64,000 nt of DNA from contig JAJYSP010000001.1 in assembly GCA_021793515.1 (NCBI GenBank), forward strand, positions 118,874 to 182,873. Direction: 5' to 3'. The notes below the pieces were generated by a model that searched no databases, was not told where the DNA came from, and saw only the letters and a program-made list of their open reading frames with translations. A program made the translations under genes and the position numbers. Of the stretch, positions 10,151 through 21,597 are shown one piece after another. Position 1 is the first letter of the stretch; every line of letters starts with the position of its first letter. The stretch is from Actinomycetes bacterium (GTDB lineage Bacteria; Actinomycetota; Acidimicrobiia; Acidimicrobiales; RAAP-2).

Positions 10151-10621
10151 TTACCAGCGGTAGTGCGCGAAGGCCTTGTTGGACTCGGCCATCTTGGCCA
10201 TGTCCTCGCGGCGCTTGACGGCCGCGCCGACGCCGTTGGCGGCGTCGATGATCTCGTTGGCCAGGCGCTCGGCCATGGTCTTCTCACGGCGCTTCTTGGC
10301 GAAGTCGGTCAGCCAGCGGATGGCGAGCGTGGTCGCGCGACGGGGTCGGACCTCGACGGGGACCTGATAGGTCGTGCCGCCGACGCGCCGGCTGCGCACC
10401 TCGAGCTCGGGGCGAACGTTCTCCAGGGCGCGCTTTAAGGTCGCGACGGGGTCGCCGCCGGCCTTCTGCTCGACGGTCTCGAGTGCGCTGTAGACGATGC
10501 GTTCGGCGATGGTGCGCTTGCCGCGCTCGAGGATCTTGTTGGTCACCTGGGTCACCAGGACGGACTTGTAGATCGGGTCCGGCACCAGTTCACGGCGCTC
10601 GGCGGGTCCTTTGCGAGGCAT
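10151..10621 (-). CDS. rpsG: 30S ribosomal protein S7
   Basis: A 156-residue S7, the organiser of the 30S head, of exactly the typical length. [18 protein letters not shown] and the internal [20 protein letters not shown] are diagnostic, as is the final AHYRW. The start overlaps the rpsL stop codon (TAATG), the classic S12-S7 coupling. Confidence 0.98.
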   Translation of the reverse strand: MPRKGPAERRELVPDPIYKSVLVTQVTNKILERGKRTIAERIVYSALETVEQKAGGDPVATLKRALENVRPELEVRSRRVGGTTYQVPVEVRPRRATTLAIRWLTDFAKKRREKTMAERLANEIIDAANGVGAAVKRREDMAKMAESNKAFAHYRW

Positions 10622-10992
10622 TAGCTCTCCTTCTTCGCGCCGTAGCGGCTACGGGCCTGCTTGCGGTCGCGCACGCCCGAGGTGTCGAGCGCGCCGCGGA
10701 TGATCTTGTAGCGAACACCGGGGAGGTCCTTCACACGGCCGCCGCGCACGAGCACGATCGAGTGCTCCTGGAGGTTGTGGCCGACGCCGGGGATGTATGC
10801 CGTGACCTCGACCCCCGAGGTGAGCCGCACGCGGGCCACCTTGCGCAACGCCGAGTTCGGCTTCTTGGGCGTGACCGTGTGCACGCGGGTGCACACGCCG
10901 CGACGCTGGGGCGCGCCCTTCAGCGCTGGCGTCTTGGTCTTGGATACTTTGTCCTGCCGGCCCTTACGGACCAGTTGCGCGATGGTGGGCAC
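10621..10992 (-). CDS. rpsL: 30S ribosomal protein S12
   Basis: A 123-residue S12, the decoding-fidelity protein. The GTG at 10992 is chosen as start because it gives the canonical opening (M/V)[11 protein letters not shown] and has a GAGG ribosome-binding sequence just upstream. The longer open frame would begin inside the predicted promoter. The streptomycin-region motifs [13 protein letters not shown] and [14 protein letters not shown] have wild-type-like Lys residues. Confidence 0.97.
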   Translation of the reverse strand: MPTIAQLVRKGRQDKVSKTKTPALKGAPQRRGVCTRVHTVTPKKPNSALRKVARVRLTSGVEVTAYIPGVGHNLQEHSIVLVRGGRVKDLPGVRYKIIRGALDTSGVRDRKQARSRYGAKKES

Positions 10993-11057
10993 GCGAAACC
11001 TCTTCTCGATGTACTTCGCTTTGGGGCGTGACGACAACGTCGGCACGCGGACTGTCA

Positions 11058-11087
11058 ATTCTACGACACAGCGGCCGTCAACGGCAA
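11058..11087 (-). promoter_or_regulatory. Predicted promoter of the rpsL-rpsG-fusA-tuf-rpsJ operon
   Basis: On the minus strand a TTGCCG -35 (11082-11087) and a TAGAAT -10 (11058-11063) are separated by 18 bases. The predicted transcript starts near 11051, giving a leader of about 60 bases before the rpsL GTG. The layout matches the predicted promoters of rplC, rpoB and rplJ in this window. Confidence 0.65.
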
Positions 11088-11092
11088 ACCGC

Positions 11093-14000
11093 CTAAATCG
11101 CCTGGGAGCCGCCCAACTGGTCTTCGGGGTTCGGCGCGTCCTCCTCGGGCAGCGCCGACTCGTCGTAGTTGGCGCCGATGTTCTGGAAGGCCGCGAGGTC
11201 GGCGTTGAAGCTGTCCTCGTAGGTCTCGCCGAGCAGGCTCGCCAGGTCCATCTCCTCGTCCGACTTCTGCACCCACGAGGGGAGCAGCTCGGCGTTGGGC
11301 ATCTCGAGACGCAAGTTGGCGCGCTCGTAGTAGCTGAGGCCCGAACCGGCGGGGATGAGCTTGCCGATGATGATGTTCTCCTTCAACCCCACCAGGTGGT
11401 CGCGCTTGCCCTCGATGGCGGCCTCGGTGAGCACCCGGGTGGTCTCCTGGAACGACGCGGCCGACAGCCACGAATCCGTCGCCAGGGACGCCTTGGTGAT
11501 CCCCATCAGCTGGGCGCGTCCGTCGGCGACCTCCTTGGCGTTGGCCTCGAGGTCGTCGTTGGTGTCGTTGAAGAGCTTCACGTCGATCATCGCACCGGGC
11601 AGCCACGGCGAGTCCCCGGCGTCCACGATCTGGACGCGACGGGTCATCTGGCGCACGATCAGCTCGATGTGCTTGTCGTGGATCGACACACCCTGGTCGC
11701 GGTAGACGTTCTGGACCTCTTCGACGAGGTACTGCTGGGTCTCGCGGGTGCCGCGGAACTTCATCATCAGCTTCGGGTCCAGGGGGCCGTCGTGCAGCGG
11801 CGTGCCGACCTCGACCTCCTGGCCGTCCTCGACGAGCAGGTGACGGGCGATGGAGATGGACTCCTCTTGGATCTCGCCGTCGTTACCGACAACGGTCACC
11901 TTGCGCTCACGCCCGATCAGCTCCACGCGTACGACGCCCGAGTGCTCGGCCACCTTGGCCGCGCCCTTGGGGGTGCGAGCCTCGAAGAGCTCGACCACGC
12001 GCGGCAGGCCGTGGGTGATGTCGCTCTCGGTCACACCACCGGAGTGGAAGGTCCGCATGGTCAGCTGGGTCCCCGGCTCACCGATGGACTGCGCGGCGAT
12101 CACGCCGACGGCCTCACCGAGCTCGACGAGCTGGTGCGTGGCGAGCGAGAGGCCGTAGCAGGCGGCGCAGACGCCCTGGATGGCGTCACAGGTGAGCGTG
12201 GTGCGCACGCGCACGCGCGTCACCGCCTCGTCGTCGCGCAGCCGCTCGACGTCGTCCATCATCAACATGGTCCCGGACTCGACGACTGAGCCGTCAGACA
12301 GGGTAACGTCCTCGGCGACGACTCGACCCCAGAGCTTGGTCTCGAGGTGGGCGCGCTGGGCGCGGGTGTCGGGTGCGACGTGCTCGATCCACATGCCGCG
12401 GGTCGTGGCGCAGTCGAACTCCTTGACGATGAGCTCCTGGGCGACGTCGACGAGTCGACGGGTCAGGTAGCCCGAGTCCGCCGTGCGAAGTGCCGTGTCA
12501 CCCAGGCCCTTACGGGTGCCGTGGGTCGAGATGAAGTACTCGAGGACCGAGAGACCCTCACGGAAGGAGGACTTGATCGGACGAGGGATCATCTCACCGC
12601 GCGGGTTGGACACGAGGCCCTTCATCGCGGCGATCTGGCGGATCTGCTGGCTGTTGCCTCGAGCACCCGAGTCCACCATCATGCGGATCGGGTTGTCGGC
12701 GATCGCGTTCATGGCGCGGTCGGTGGCGTCACCGACCTCCTTGTTCGCGTTCGTCCAGATCTCGATCTCCTGCTGACGGCGCTCGTCGTCGACGATGACG
12801 CCCCGGCGGTAGTTGGTCTCGACCTTGGCGGCCTGCTCCTCGTACTTGTTGAGGATCGCGGCCTTCTCGTCGGTCGTGACGACGTCGTCAATCGAGATGG
12901 TGAGACCCGACTGGGTGGCGAAGCGGAAGCCGAGCGACTTGATGGCGTCGAGCGACTCGGCGACCTCCTGGCGGTTGTAGCCGCCCGAGATCTCCTCGAC
13001 GATCGTGCCGATGGGCCGCGCGTTCTTACCAATGAGCTCGTTCACGTAGCGGAATCCCCGCGGGAGCGCTTCGTTGAAGAAGACGCGACCAGCGGTCGTG
13101 ACGAGCGAGCGGCTCGAGCCGTTGGACTCGATGCCCGACGCCTGGAGACGCAGGTCCAGTGACGAGTCGGCCTGGGGCCGGATCTCGATCGGCGTGCGCA
13201 GCCCGATCTGGCGATCGGCCAGCGCGTTCTCGATCTCGAAGACGTGGCGGAAAACCCGGGGGTTGGCCACCTCGACGTCGAAGGGCAGCGTCAGGTAGTA
13301 GGCGCCGAAGACCATGTCCTGGGAGGGCTCGGTGATCGGGCGTCCGGTCGCGGGCGTGAAGATGTTGTTGGTCGACAGCATCAAGACGCGGGCCTCGGCC
13401 TGGGCCTCGGCGGACAACGGCACGTGCACGGCCATCTGGTCACCGTCGAAGTCGGCGTTGAAGGCCTTGCAGACCAGCGGGTGGATCTGGATCGCCTTGC
13501 CGTCCACGAGGATCGGCTCGAAGGCCTGGATGCCCAGTCGGTGGAGCGTCGGAGCGCGGTTGAGCAACACCGGGTGCTCACGGATGACCTCTTCGAGCAC
13601 GTCCCAGACGACCGTCTTGCGACGCTCGACCATGCGCTTGGCACTCTTGATGTTCTGGGCGACCTGGGTCTCGATGAGCCGCTTCATGACGAAGGGCTTG
13701 AAGAGCTCTAGGGCCATCATCTTGGGCAGGCCGCACTGGTGCAGCTTGAGCTGGGGACCGACGACGATGACCGAGCGGCCCGAGTAGTCGACGCGCTTGC
13801 CGAGCAGGTTCTGACGGAACCGGCCCTGCTTGCCCTTCAACATGTCTGAGAGGCTCTTGAGCGGGCGACCACTCTGACCGGCGACCGGGCGGCCGCGCCG
13901 TCCGTTGTCGAACAGGGCGTCCACGGCCTCTTGGAGCATGCGCTTCTCGTTGTTGACGATGATGTCGGGCGCACCGAGGTCGAGCAGCCGCTTGAGGCGG

Positions 14001-15118
14001 TTATTGCGGTTGATAACGCGACGGTAGAGGTCGTTGAGGTCGCTGGTGGCGAAACGACCACCGTCGAGCTGGACCATCGGACGAAGGTCGGGCGGGATGA
14101 CCGGCACGGCCTCGAGGATCATGGCGCGCGGGTCGTTCAGTCGACGGCCCTGGTCGTCACGGCGGTTGAACGACTGGACGATGGCGAGGCGCTTGAGGAA
14201 CTTCGCGTGACGCTGCGCGCTGAGCGGCTTGCGGCCGTCCTTCGCGTCAATCATCTCGCGCATCACGCGCTCCTCCTCGTCCAGGTCCATCCGGTCGATC
14301 AGCTGCAGGATCGCGTCGGCACCCATGCCGCCCTCGAAGTACTCGCCGTAGCGGAACTCCATCTCGCGGTAGAGGACCTCGTCCTCGATGATCTGACGCG
14401 AGTGCAGGCCCTCGAAGGTGTCAAAGGACTGGCGAGCGAGCTCGCGCTCCTCGGCGAAGCGCGTACGCACCGCGTCGAGTTCCTTCTCCGTGCCGCGCTG
14501 CAGGGCGCGCAACTCAGACTCCTTGGCGCCGTCGGCCTCGAGCTTCTCGGCGCGCGACTCGATGTCGCGCAGCTTGTTCTCGATGGCGGTCGCCTCGCGC
14601 TCGTCGATCTCGAGCAGTTCGTCGGCGAGCGCCTGGCGCAGGTCCGCCAGGTCGTCGTGACGGCGATCGACGTCGACGAAGGTGACCATGTGGGCGGCGA
14701 AGTAGATGACCTTCTCGAGTTGCTTGGCCTTCAACTCCTCCTTGGGCGCGGTGCCCATGAGCAGGTAGGCCAGCCACGAGCGGGTGCCGCGCAGGTACCA
14801 GATGTGCACCACCGGCGCGGAGAGCGCGATGTGGCCCATGCGCTCACGGCGCACCTTGTCACTGGTGACCTCGACGCCGCAACGCTCGCAGACGATGCCC
14901 TTGAAACGCACCCGCTTGTACTTGCCGCACGCGCACTCCCAGGCCTTCTGGGGCCCGAAGATCTTCTCGCAGAACAGCCCGTCCTTCTCGGGGCGCAGCG
15001 TCCGGTAGTTGATCGTCTCGGGCTTCTTCACCTCACCCGAGGACCAACTGCGAATGTTCTGCGCGGTCGCGAGCCCGATGGAGAGCTCGTTGAACTGGTT
15101 TACGTCGAGGGGACTCAT
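11093..15118 (-). CDS. rpoC: DNA-directed RNA polymerase subunit beta'
   Basis: A 1341-residue beta' subunit. The N-terminal zinc site [23 protein letters not shown] (quoted in part) is at about residues 62-85, and the catalytic Mg2+-binding [12 protein letters not shown] is near residue 555. The bridge-helix/trigger-loop region includes [20 protein letters not shown] residues ([16 protein letters not shown]). The ATG overlaps the rpoB stop by 4 bases. Length is close to actinobacterial beta' proteins, without a large lineage-specific insertion visible by eye. Confidence 0.98.
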   Translation of the reverse strand: MSPLDVNQFNELSIGLATAQNIRSWSSGEVKKPETINYRTLRPEKDGLFCEKIFGPQKAWECACGKYKRVRFKGIVCERCGVEVTSDKVRRERMGHIALSAPVVHIWYLRGTRSWLAYLLMGTAPKEELKAKQLEKVIYFAAHMVTFVDVDRRHDDLADLRQALADELLEIDEREATAIENKLRDIESRAEKLEADGAKESELRALQRGTEKELDAVRTRFAEERELARQSFDTFEGLHSRQIIEDEVLYREMEFRYGEYFEGGMGADAILQLIDRMDLDEEERVMREMIDAKDGRKPLSAQRHAKFLKRLAIVQSFNRRDDQGRRLNDPRAMILEAVPVIPPDLRPMVQLDGGRFATSDLNDLYRRVINRNNRLKRLLDLGAPDIIVNNEKRMLQEAVDALFDNGRRGRPVAGQSGRPLKSLSDMLKGKQGRFRQNLLGKRVDYSGRSVIVVGPQLKLHQCGLPKMMALELFKPFVMKRLIETQVAQNIKSAKRMVERRKTVVWDVLEEVIREHPVLLNRAPTLHRLGIQAFEPILVDGKAIQIHPLVCKAFNADFDGDQMAVHVPLSAEAQAEARVLMLSTNNIFTPATGRPITEPSQDMVFGAYYLTLPFDVEVANPRVFRHVFEIENALADRQIGLRTPIEIRPQADSSLDLRLQASGIESNGSSRSLVTTAGRVFFNEALPRGFRYVNELIGKNARPIGTIVEEISGGYNRQEVAESLDAIKSLGFRFATQSGLTISIDDVVTTDEKAAILNKYEEQAAKVETNYRRGVIVDDERRQQEIEIWTNANKEVGDATDRAMNAIADNPIRMMVDSGARGNSQQIRQIAAMKGLVSNPRGEMIPRPIKSSFREGLSVLEYFISTHGTRKGLGDTALRTADSGYLTRRLVDVAQELIVKEFDCATTRGMWIEHVAPDTRAQRAHLETKLWGRVVAEDVTLSDGSVVESGTMLMMDDVERLRDDEAVTRVRVRTTLTCDAIQGVCAACYGLSLATHQLVELGEAVGVIAAQSIGEPGTQLTMRTFHSGGVTESDITHGLPRVVELFEARTPKGAAKVAEHSGVVRVELIGRERKVTVVGNDGEIQEESISIARHLLVEDGQEVEVGTPLHDGPLDPKLMMKFRGTRETQQYLVEEVQNVYRDQGVSIHDKHIELIVRQMTRRVQIVDAGDSPWLPGAMIDVKLFNDTNDDLEANAKEVADGRAQLMGITKASLATDSWLSAASFQETTRVLTEAAIEGKRDHLVGLKENIIIGKLIPAGSGLSYYERANLRLEMPNAELLPSWVQKSDEEMDLASLLGETYEDSFNADLAAFQNIGANYDESALPEEDAPNPEDQLGGSQAI

Positions 15119-18100
15119 GACAACTTCCTTTCGGCGGCGCGGCGGGCGTCTTCTTCGTCACTACCGCGCTCGGGTCGACTGATGTCAATGCCGAGTTCGC
15201 GGGTCACCGAGAAGAAGTCCTCCTCGGTGTCGGCCAGGTCGACGTGGGCGCCGACCTTGTCGCGTACCTCGACGTTGAGACACAGGGACTGCATTTCTTT
15301 GATCAACACCTTGAACGACTCCGGGATACCCGGCTCGGGCAGATTCTGACCCTTGACGATCGACTCGTAGGCGCGTTCGCGACCCTTCATGTCGTCGGAC
15401 TTGACGGTGAGCAACTCCTGAAGTGCGTAGGCGGCTCCGTAGGCCTCGAGGGCCCAGACCTCCATCTCACCGAAGCGCTGGCCACCGAACTGGGCCTTGC
15501 CACCGAGGGGCTGGGCCGTGATCATCGAGTACGGACCCGTCGAGCGGGCGTGGATCTTGTCGTCGACCATGTGGGCGAGCTTCAAGATGTACGCGTAGCC
15601 CACCGAGATCGGGTTGTCATAGGGCTCACCGGTACGACCGTTGTAGAGGGTGACCTTGCCGTCGTTGTCCCCCGCCAGCAGTCGCTGACCGTGGGCGCCG
15701 TCGACGTTGAGCGTCGCGAAGGTCTCCTGGATCGTCGGCTTGTCCTTGGCGCGGTCACGCTCGTCCCAGTGGGCGCCGTCGAAGGACGGGGTCGCCACGT
15801 AGACGGCGGGCTCGGTGCGCGGACGGGTCTTGCGGTACGGCCGGTTCGCCGGGTCGCGCTGGTCGTCGTGGCCCGAGGTGCCCACCGCGGGGTTGACCTC
15901 GATACCGGCCCAGCCGTGGCGGGCCGCGTAGCCGAGGTGGCTCTCGAGGACCTGACCCACGTTCATGCGGCTCGGCACGCCGAGCGGCGAGAGGATGATG
16001 TCGACCGGCGTCCCGTCCTCGAGGAACGGCATGTCCTCTTCGGGCAGGACCTTGGAGATGACGCCCTTGTTGCCGTGACGACCGGCGAGCTTGTCACCCT
16101 CTGAGATCTTGCGCTTCTGGGCGACGTAGACCTTGACCAACTGGTTGACCCCGGGCTGCATCTCGTGGTCCTCGTCGCGGCTGTAGACCTTGACGTCGAT
16201 GACCTTGCCGGACTCACCGTGGGGGACCTTGAGGGACGTGTCGCGCACCTCGCGCGCCTTCTCACCGAAGATGGCGCGCAACAGGCGCTCCTCGGGGCTC
16301 TGCTCGGTCTCACCCTTCGGGGTGACCTTACCGACGAGGATGTCGCCGGGCTCGACCTCAGCGCCGATGCGCACGATGCCGCGGTCGTCGAGGTCGGCCA
16401 GGATGTCGTCGGGCAGGTTCGGGATGTCCCGAGTGATCTCCTCGGCGCCCAACTTGGTGTCGCGCGCGTCGATCTCGTACTCCTTCACGTGGATCGAGGT
16501 CAGCACGTCGTCGCGCACGAGGCGCTCGCTCAGGATGATCGCGTCCTCGTAGTTGAAGCCCTCCCACGGCATGTAGGCCACGAGCAGGTTCTTGCCGAGC
16601 GCGAGCTCGCCGTGACTCGTCGAGGTGCCGTCGGCCAAGAGGTCGCCGGCCTTGACGACCTCGCCACCGAAGACCAACGGCTTCTGGTTGATCGAGGTGT
16701 CCTGGTTCGAGCGACGGAACTTGTTGAGGTTGTACTGCTTCTTGCCCAGCGTGTTGCCGTAGCGGTCGGTCACGTGCTTCTCGTACTCGACGACGATGCG
16801 GTCACCCGAGACCGAGCGCACGACGCCCTCGCCCTCGGCGATCAGCACGTCACCCGAGTCGAGCGCCGCGCGCGCTTCCATGCCGGTGCCCACGAAGGGC
16901 GCCTCGGGCATGACGAGCGGCACGGCCTGCTTCTGCATGTTGGCGCCCATGAGCGCCCGCTGGGCGTCGTCGTGCTCCACGAAGGGGATCAACGAGGTCG
17001 CCACCGAGATGACCTGACGGGTCGAGACGTCCATGAGCTCGACCTCGTCGGGCTTAACGAAGTCGATCTCCGAGGTAGTCGAGGACGTGCGGTTGGACGA
17101 ACCCACGCGCACGCCGGTGCCCACCGGGCCACGGCGAACGAGCACGCGGTCGGCGACCAGGTTGCCGGCCTCGTCGAGCTCGGTGTTGGCCTGGGCGATG
17201 ACGAATCGCTCCTCCTCGTCGGCGGTGAAGTAGCGGACCTCACCGGTGACCCGACCACCCTCGACGACACGGTAGGGCGTCTCGATGAAGCCGTACTCGT
17301 TGATGCGCGCGTAGTTGGCGAGGTAGCCGATCAGACCAACGTTCGGGCCTTCCGGGGTCTCGATTGGACACATACGCCCGTAGTGGGACGAGTGGACGTC
17401 GCGGACCTCGAGGCCCGCGCGCTCGCGCGACAGACCGCCCGGTCCGAGCGCGGAGAGACGACGCTTGTGGGTCAGACCCGACAGCGGGTTGTTCTGGTCC
17501 ATGAACTGGCTGAGCTGGGAGGTCGCAAAGAACTCCTTGATCGCCGACATCACCGGACGGATGTTGATCAGGGTCTGGGGCGCGATGGCCTCGACGTCCT
17601 GGGTGTTCATGCGCTCACGCACGACCCGCTCCATGCGCGACAGGCCCGTGCGCAGGGCGTTCTGGATCAGTTCGCCCACGCTGCGGATGCGGCGGTTCGC
17701 GAAGTGGTCCTGGTCGTCGATGTGGTAGGTCGTCTCCTTGGCGGTACGGTCGCGCGCCAGGTTGAGCAGGTAGGTCGCCGTGGCGAGCACCTCGGCCTTA
17801 GCCAGCACGTGCAGGTCCGGGTTGGGACGCTCGAGCAGGTCACCGAAGAGCTCGACGTTCTTCGCGACCTCGTCACCGAGCTTGCGGTCGAGCTTGTAGC
17901 GACCCACGCGCGAGAGGTCGTAGCGCTTGTCCGAGAAGAAGGCGCCCTCGAAGTACTGACGAGCGGCCTCGACGGTCTGGACCTCGCCGGGACGGGCGCG
18001 GCGGTAGATCTCGAGCCAGGCGGTCTCCTGGCTGGCGCGCTGGAAGCCCTCGGGGCTGTCCTCGATGTTGTACTTGTCCATGTGACGCGCGATCTCGACG

Positions 18101-18798
18101 TGCGCCTTCTTCCAGTCCGCGTGGTACTGGTCCTCGAGGAACTCGAAGTGCGCGACGAACTTCTCGAAGAACGACTCGTCGATCGCGGTGTCGAGCGCGC
18201 GCAGCAGCGAGAAGATCGAGACGCGACGCTTACGCGCGATGCGCGCACCGGCGTTGGCCGACTTGTTCTTCTTCTCTTCGAGGTCGACCTGGAGCCACTC
18301 ACCGCGACTCGGGTGGATCGTGCCCTCGAAGGCGACCTTCTCGTCCTTGCCGGGCTGGAACAGCACGCCCGGCGAGCGGACCAGCTGGCTCACCACGACA
18401 CGCTCGGTGCCGTTGATGATGAACGTGCCCTGCTCAGTCATGATGGGGAAGTCCCCCATGAAGACGGTCTGCTCTTTGATCTCACCGGTCTCGGAGTTGA
18501 GGAAGCGGGCCCGCACGAAGATCGGCTGGCTGAAGGTCGTCGCGCGCTGGCGACACTCCTCCACCGTGAATTTGGGTGGACTCTTTAGGTCCGCGTCGTC
18601 GGGGTCGAACTCAAGCTCGAGGCTGAGTCGGCCGGTGAAGTCAGTGATCGGCGAGATGGCCGCGAAGGCCTCACGCAACCCCTGGCGCATGAACAGGTCA
18701 AAACTGTCACGCTGGATTTCGAGCAGGTTGGGCAGCGGATACGCTTCACCCAGCGCTGAGAAATTAAAGCGTTCCGGGCTAATGGACCGAGACGTCAA
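15115..18798 (-). CDS. rpoB: DNA-directed RNA polymerase subunit beta
   Basis: A 1227-residue beta subunit. The rifampicin region reads [20 protein letters not shown] followed by [11 protein letters not shown], with the positions usually linked to resistance in wild-type form. The start is a TTG ([13 protein letters not shown]) with GGAGG eight bases upstream; no ATG fits better. Downstream coupling to rpoC is by a 4-base ATGA overlap. Its own promoter is predicted at 18910-18939. Confidence 0.98.
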   Translation of the reverse strand: MTSRSISPERFNFSALGEAYPLPNLLEIQRDSFDLFMRQGLREAFAAISPITDFTGRLSLELEFDPDDADLKSPPKFTVEECRQRATTFSQPIFVRARFLNSETGEIKEQTVFMGDFPIMTEQGTFIINGTERVVVSQLVRSPGVLFQPGKDEKVAFEGTIHPSRGEWLQVDLEEKKNKSANAGARIARKRRVSIFSLLRALDTAIDESFFEKFVAHFEFLEDQYHADWKKAHVEIARHMDKYNIEDSPEGFQRASQETAWLEIYRRARPGEVQTVEAARQYFEGAFFSDKRYDLSRVGRYKLDRKLGDEVAKNVELFGDLLERPNPDLHVLAKAEVLATATYLLNLARDRTAKETTYHIDDQDHFANRRIRSVGELIQNALRTGLSRMERVVRERMNTQDVEAIAPQTLINIRPVMSAIKEFFATSQLSQFMDQNNPLSGLTHKRRLSALGPGGLSRERAGLEVRDVHSSHYGRMCPIETPEGPNVGLIGYLANYARINEYGFIETPYRVVEGGRVTGEVRYFTADEEERFVIAQANTELDEAGNLVADRVLVRRGPVGTGVRVGSSNRTSSTTSEIDFVKPDEVELMDVSTRQVISVATSLIPFVEHDDAQRALMGANMQKQAVPLVMPEAPFVGTGMEARAALDSGDVLIAEGEGVVRSVSGDRIVVEYEKHVTDRYGNTLGKKQYNLNKFRRSNQDTSINQKPLVFGGEVVKAGDLLADGTSTSHGELALGKNLLVAYMPWEGFNYEDAIILSERLVRDDVLTSIHVKEYEIDARDTKLGAEEITRDIPNLPDDILADLDDRGIVRIGAEVEPGDILVGKVTPKGETEQSPEERLLRAIFGEKAREVRDTSLKVPHGESGKVIDVKVYSRDEDHEMQPGVNQLVKVYVAQKRKISEGDKLAGRHGNKGVISKVLPEEDMPFLEDGTPVDIILSPLGVPSRMNVGQVLESHLGYAARHGWAGIEVNPAVGTSGHDDQRDPANRPYRKTRPRTEPAVYVATPSFDGAHWDERDRAKDKPTIQETFATLNVDGAHGQRLLAGDNDGKVTLYNGRTGEPYDNPISVGYAYILKLAHMVDDKIHARSTGPYSMITAQPLGGKAQFGGQRFGEMEVWALEAYGAAYALQELLTVKSDDMKGRERAYESIVKGQNLPEPGIPESFKVLIKEMQSLCLNVEVRDKVGAHVDLADTEEDFFSVTRELGIDISRPERGSDEEDARRAAERKLS

Positions 18799-18909
18799 CG
18801 GTCAATCCTCCGTGTCGTGGGTGGGTGAACCAAGCAGAACGCGTCCGCGCGCAGCAGCGACGACGACAACAGGGGACGACGAAGTGAGACGCAGGGGCAC
18901 GGTCTTTCG

Positions 18910-18939
18910 ACTCTAGTCCCTGGAGTGGGCGACGCGCAA
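18910..18939 (-). promoter_or_regulatory. Predicted rpoBC promoter
   Basis: TTGCGC (18934-18939) and TAGAGT (18910-18915) on the minus strand are 18 bases apart. The implied RNA start is near 18903, giving a leader of about 105 bases before the rpoB TTG. The 18799-19077 gap also contains the rplL terminator, so rpoBC appears to be transcribed separately from rplJL. Confidence 0.6.
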
Positions 18940-19030
18940 GTAGCGCCCCCTACGGGGTACGCGGCCGCGATGCGGTTGCGGCCACGTTAGGCAACTTCGC
19001 CCCCGCGGTCAAGTACCGCGGGAGTGAAAC

Positions 19031-19059
19031 GGGCCCGGTCGAACGAATCGACCGGGCCC
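19031..19059 (-). terminator. Terminator hairpin after rplL
   Basis: A perfect 12-bp GC-rich inverted repeat (19031-19042 with 19048-19059) with a 5-base loop, 18 bases past the rplL stop. It has no U-tract. It should separate the rplJL transcript from rpoBC. Confidence 0.75.
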
Positions 19060-19077
19060 GCCTCGTAAATCCCCTGA

Positions 19078-19470
19078 TTACTTGAGTTCGACGGTGGCGC
19101 CGGCGGCCTCGAGGGCGGCCTTGGCCTTCTCCGCGTCGGCCTTGGAGACCTTCTCCAGGACGGGCTTGGGGGCGCCGTCCACGAGGTCCTTGGCTTCCTT
19201 CAGACCCAGGTTGGTCAGCGACCGCACTTCCTTGATGACCTGAATCTTCTTCTCGCCACCGCTGACGAGGATGACGTCGAAGTCGCTCTTCTCCTCGACG
19301 GCCTCCTCGCCCGCACCGCCACCGGCCGCCGCCGGAGCGGCGACGGCGACGGGCGCCGCGGCCGTGACGCCGAACTTCTCTTCGAACTCCTTTAACAGCT
19401 CGCTCAGCTCGATCACCGTCAGACCGGCGATTCCGTCGAGGATCTGCTCCTTGGTAAGGGTTGCAGCCAT
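19078..19470 (-). CDS. rplL: 50S ribosomal protein L7/L12
   Basis: A 130-residue L7/L12 stalk protein that recruits translational GTPases. It has an N-terminal dimerisation helix ([18 protein letters not shown]), an Ala/Gly-rich hinge near residues 38-55, and the C-terminal domain [23 protein letters not shown] (quoted in part). It is followed by a strong hairpin and preceded by rplJ after 32 bases. Confidence 0.98.
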   Translation of the reverse strand: MAATLTKEQILDGIAGLTVIELSELLKEFEEKFGVTAAAPVAVAAPAAAGGGAGEEAVEEKSDFDVILVSGGEKKIQVIKEVRSLTNLGLKEAKDLVDGAPKPVLEKVSKADAEKAKAALEAAGATVELK

Positions 19471-19502
19471 GATGTCTCCTTCTCTCTACTTCGTCGTGGT
19501 TG

Positions 19503-20219
19503 TTATTCGGCCGGTTCTTCGTTCGCGGCGTCCACAGCGGGCGCCTCGGGGGTTTCGGGTTCGGCGTCGGCACTAGCCGCCGCCTCGTCCGCGACCTCCG
19601 CGACGGGTGCCGCGGCGTCGTCGCTCGCCGCGGGTGCGGCGTCCTCGACCCCGGCCGGAGTCTCGGTGGCCGGCGACTCGACCGACGCGGTGGCGGGGCC
19701 ACCCTTGGCGTCGATCAGGGCCGCGAGGCCGTAGGCGAGGTTTTGCGGGACGGCCTTCAAGAGGCCGGCCATCGTGCGAAGCGGTGAGGCGATCAACCCG
19801 GCCAACTGGGCGAGCAGCACGTCGCGGCTCGGCAGGTCCGCCAGTGCCGTGAGGTCCTTGGCCGACAGCGCGCGGCCGTCGAGCACGCCGCCCTTGATGA
19901 TCAGTGCGGGCGCTTCCTTGGTGAAGTCACGCAGGGCCTTGGCGACCGCCGAGACGTCGCCGTCGATGAAGGCGATGGCGGTGGGGCCCTGGAGGAACGT
20001 GCCCATCGGCTCGACCGAGGTGCCGGCGATCGCGCGCAGCACGAGGGTGTTCTTGAAGACCTTGTAGTCGGCGCCCAGCGTGCGCAGGTTGCGACGCAGC
20101 GTCGAGATCTGGGCGACGGTCAGTCCGCGGTACTCGGTGACCACGGCCGTCGCGGTCGATGAGACGCGCGAGGAGACCTCGTCGACGGTGGCGACCTTGT
20201 CGGGACGAATCTTGCTCAT
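19503..20219 (-). CDS. rplJ: 50S ribosomal protein L10 with Ala/Glu-rich C-terminal extension
   Basis: A 238-residue L10, the base of the L7/L12 stalk. The start MSKIRPDKVATVDEV is preceded by GAGAGGAGCACC, a good ribosome-binding site; the longer frame reaches into the leader. The core ends near residue 178. About 60 residues dominated by Ala, Glu, Pro and Asp follow, which is longer than usual. L10 with L12 normally represses its own operon by binding the leader, and a matching leader is present at 20254-20342. Confidence 0.95.
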   Translation of the reverse strand: MSKIRPDKVATVDEVSSRVSSTATAVVTEYRGLTVAQISTLRRNLRTLGADYKVFKNTLVLRAIAGTSVEPMGTFLQGPTAIAFIDGDVSAVAKALRDFTKEAPALIIKGGVLDGRALSAKDLTALADLPSRDVLLAQLAGLIASPLRTMAGLLKAVPQNLAYGLAALIDAKGGPATASVESPATETPAGVEDAAPAASDDAAAPVAEVADEAAASADAEPETPEAPAVDAANEEPAE

Positions 20220-20253
20220 GGTGCTCCTCTCCGGATGCCGCCCGGTGCGGGCC

Positions 20254-20342
20254 AAGACATCCGAGAGGGCCGCGGCCCCGCTCGAACTCCTCGTCAGGCG
20301 GACCGTATGGTCCCTTGAGGGGTCTCCCCCACCGGATGTCTT
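20254..20342 (-). ncRNA. L10-type ribosomal protein leader
   Basis: Upstream of rplJ, AAGACATCCG (20333-20342 on the minus strand) pairs perfectly over 10 bp with 20254-20263. The stem encloses a GGACC/GGTCC hairpin with a 4-base loop (20300-20313) and further GC-rich stems. Position and architecture fit the autoregulatory L10 leader known in bacterial rplJL operons. The pairing is seen directly; L10 binding is inferred from the family. Confidence 0.8.
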
Positions 20343-20386
20343 CGGCGTTCTGTTACGACTGTCGCACCCGAGGGTGCAGGGTGGTC

Positions 20387-20416
20387 ATGCTAGTGGGTAG
20401 ACGCCCACCCACGCAA
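20387..20416 (-). promoter_or_regulatory. Predicted rplJL promoter
   Basis: TTGCGT (20411-20416) and TAGCAT (20387-20392) on the minus strand are separated by 18 bases. Transcription would begin near 20380, placing the whole L10 leader on the RNA. The -35 lies only a few bases from the end of rplA. Confidence 0.6.
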
Positions 20417-20419
20417 AAC

Positions 20420-21142
20420 CTACGCGGTGGCGCTGGCGAGCAGCTCGTCGGCGTCGCGGGCCCGCGACGGGTCGATCTTGACCCCGGGTCCCATGGTTGA
20501 CGAGACCGTCACGCTCAACAGGTAACGGCCCTTGGCGCTCGAGGGCTTGACGCGCACGAGCTCGTCCAAGACCGCGTGCACGTTGGACACGAGGTCCGCG
20601 GTCGAGAAGCTCACCTTGCCCACGCGCAGCTGGACGTTACCGATCTTGTCGGTGCGGTACTCCACGCGACCGCCCTTGAACTCGCCGACGGCGCGCGCGA
20701 CGTCCATGGTCACGGTGCCGGTCTTTGGGTTCGGCATGAGCCCACGCGGTCCGAGCACGCGGCCCAGTCCACCGACCTTGCCCATGAGGTCCGGCGTCGC
20801 GATCGCGACGTCGAAGTCGAGGAAGCCGCCGGCCACCTTGGCCACGAGATCGTCGGCGCCGACCTCGTCGGCACCCGCGTCACGCGCGGCCTGAGCGGCC
20901 TCGCCGGCCGCGAAGACCACGATCCGGTTCGTCTTGCCGGTGCCCGCGGGCAACGAGAGGGTGCCGCGCACGATCTGCTCGGCGCGTCGCGGGTCGACCC
21001 CGAGGCGTACCGCGATCTCGACGGTCTCGTCGAACTTCGCCGTGGCGAGGGCCTTGACCTTCTCGATGGCCTCGGTCACGCCGACGAGGGATTCGCGGTC
21101 GACCTGGGCCAGTGCGTTCGTGTACTTCTTGCCGTGCTTCAT
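20420..21142 (-). CDS. rplA: 50S ribosomal protein L1
   Basis: A 240-residue L1, the mobile-stalk protein involved in E-site tRNA release. [15 protein letters not shown], the central [15 protein letters not shown] and [20 protein letters not shown] are diagnostic. It lies 11 bases after rplK and is the last gene of the secE-nusG-rplK-rplA run, with the rplJ promoter immediately downstream. Confidence 0.98.
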   Translation of the reverse strand: MKHGKKYTNALAQVDRESLVGVTEAIEKVKALATAKFDETVEIAVRLGVDPRRAEQIVRGTLSLPAGTGKTNRIVVFAAGEAAQAARDAGADEVGADDLVAKVAGGFLDFDVAIATPDLMGKVGGLGRVLGPRGLMPNPKTGTVTMDVARAVGEFKGGRVEYRTDKIGNVQLRVGKVSFSTADLVSNVHAVLDELVRVKPSSAKGRYLLSVTVSSTMGPGVKIDPSRARDADELLASATA

Positions 21143-21153
21143 TGTTCTATCTC

Positions 21154-21579
21154 CTAGCCCGCAACCGAGATGCCCATGGAACGGGCAGTGCCCGCCACCT
21201 GAAGCTTGGCCATCTCGAGGTCGTCGGTGTTGAGGTCCTTGAGCTTGGTCTTGGCGATCTCCTCGACCTGGTCCATGGTGACCGACGCGACGGTCTCACG
21301 ACCGGCGGTGCGGGCCCCCTTGGCGACACCCGCAGCCTGGCGCAGCAGCACCGGGGTCGGCGGAGTCTTCAGCACGAAGGTGAACGAGCGGTCCTCGTAG
21401 ATCGTGATGTCCACCGGGATGGTGGTGCCACGCATCGCCTCGGTCGCCGCGTTGTACTGCTTGCAGAACTCCATCGTCTGAATGCCGTGCGGCCCGAGCG
21501 CGGTACCCACCGGGGGCGCCGGTGTCGCGGCACCCGCCTCGAGTTGGATCTTGACGATCGCAGTGATCTTTTTCGCCAT
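21154..21579 (-). CDS. rplK: 50S ribosomal protein L11
   Basis: A 141-residue L11, part of the GTPase-associated centre with L10/L12. It has the proline-rich [20 protein letters not shown] linker region and the RNA-binding C-terminus ending [17 protein letters not shown]. Normal length, 18 bases after nusG. Confidence 0.98.
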   Translation of the reverse strand: MAKKITAIVKIQLEAGAATPAPPVGTALGPHGIQTMEFCKQYNAATEAMRGTTIPVDITIYEDRSFTFVLKTPPTPVLLRQAAGVAKGARTAGRETVASVTMDQVEEIAKTKLKDLNTDDLEMAKLQVAGTARSMGISVAG

Positions 21580-21597
21580 GGTGGTTCTCCTTACGTC

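Noticed and set aside
6667..10218. A 1183-codon plus-strand open frame opposite tuf and fusA
   Set aside because: It is the antisense shadow of two certain high-GC genes; its translation is Asp/His/Val/Leu-biased and matches nothing.
10993..11058. N-terminal extension of the S12 frame
   Set aside because: It would start inside the predicted -10 and give a non-family N-terminus; the GTG at 10992 gives canonical S12.
16165..18588. An 807-codon plus-strand open frame opposite rpoB
   Set aside because: Antisense shadow of rpoB with the same biased composition; no start signal or family motif.
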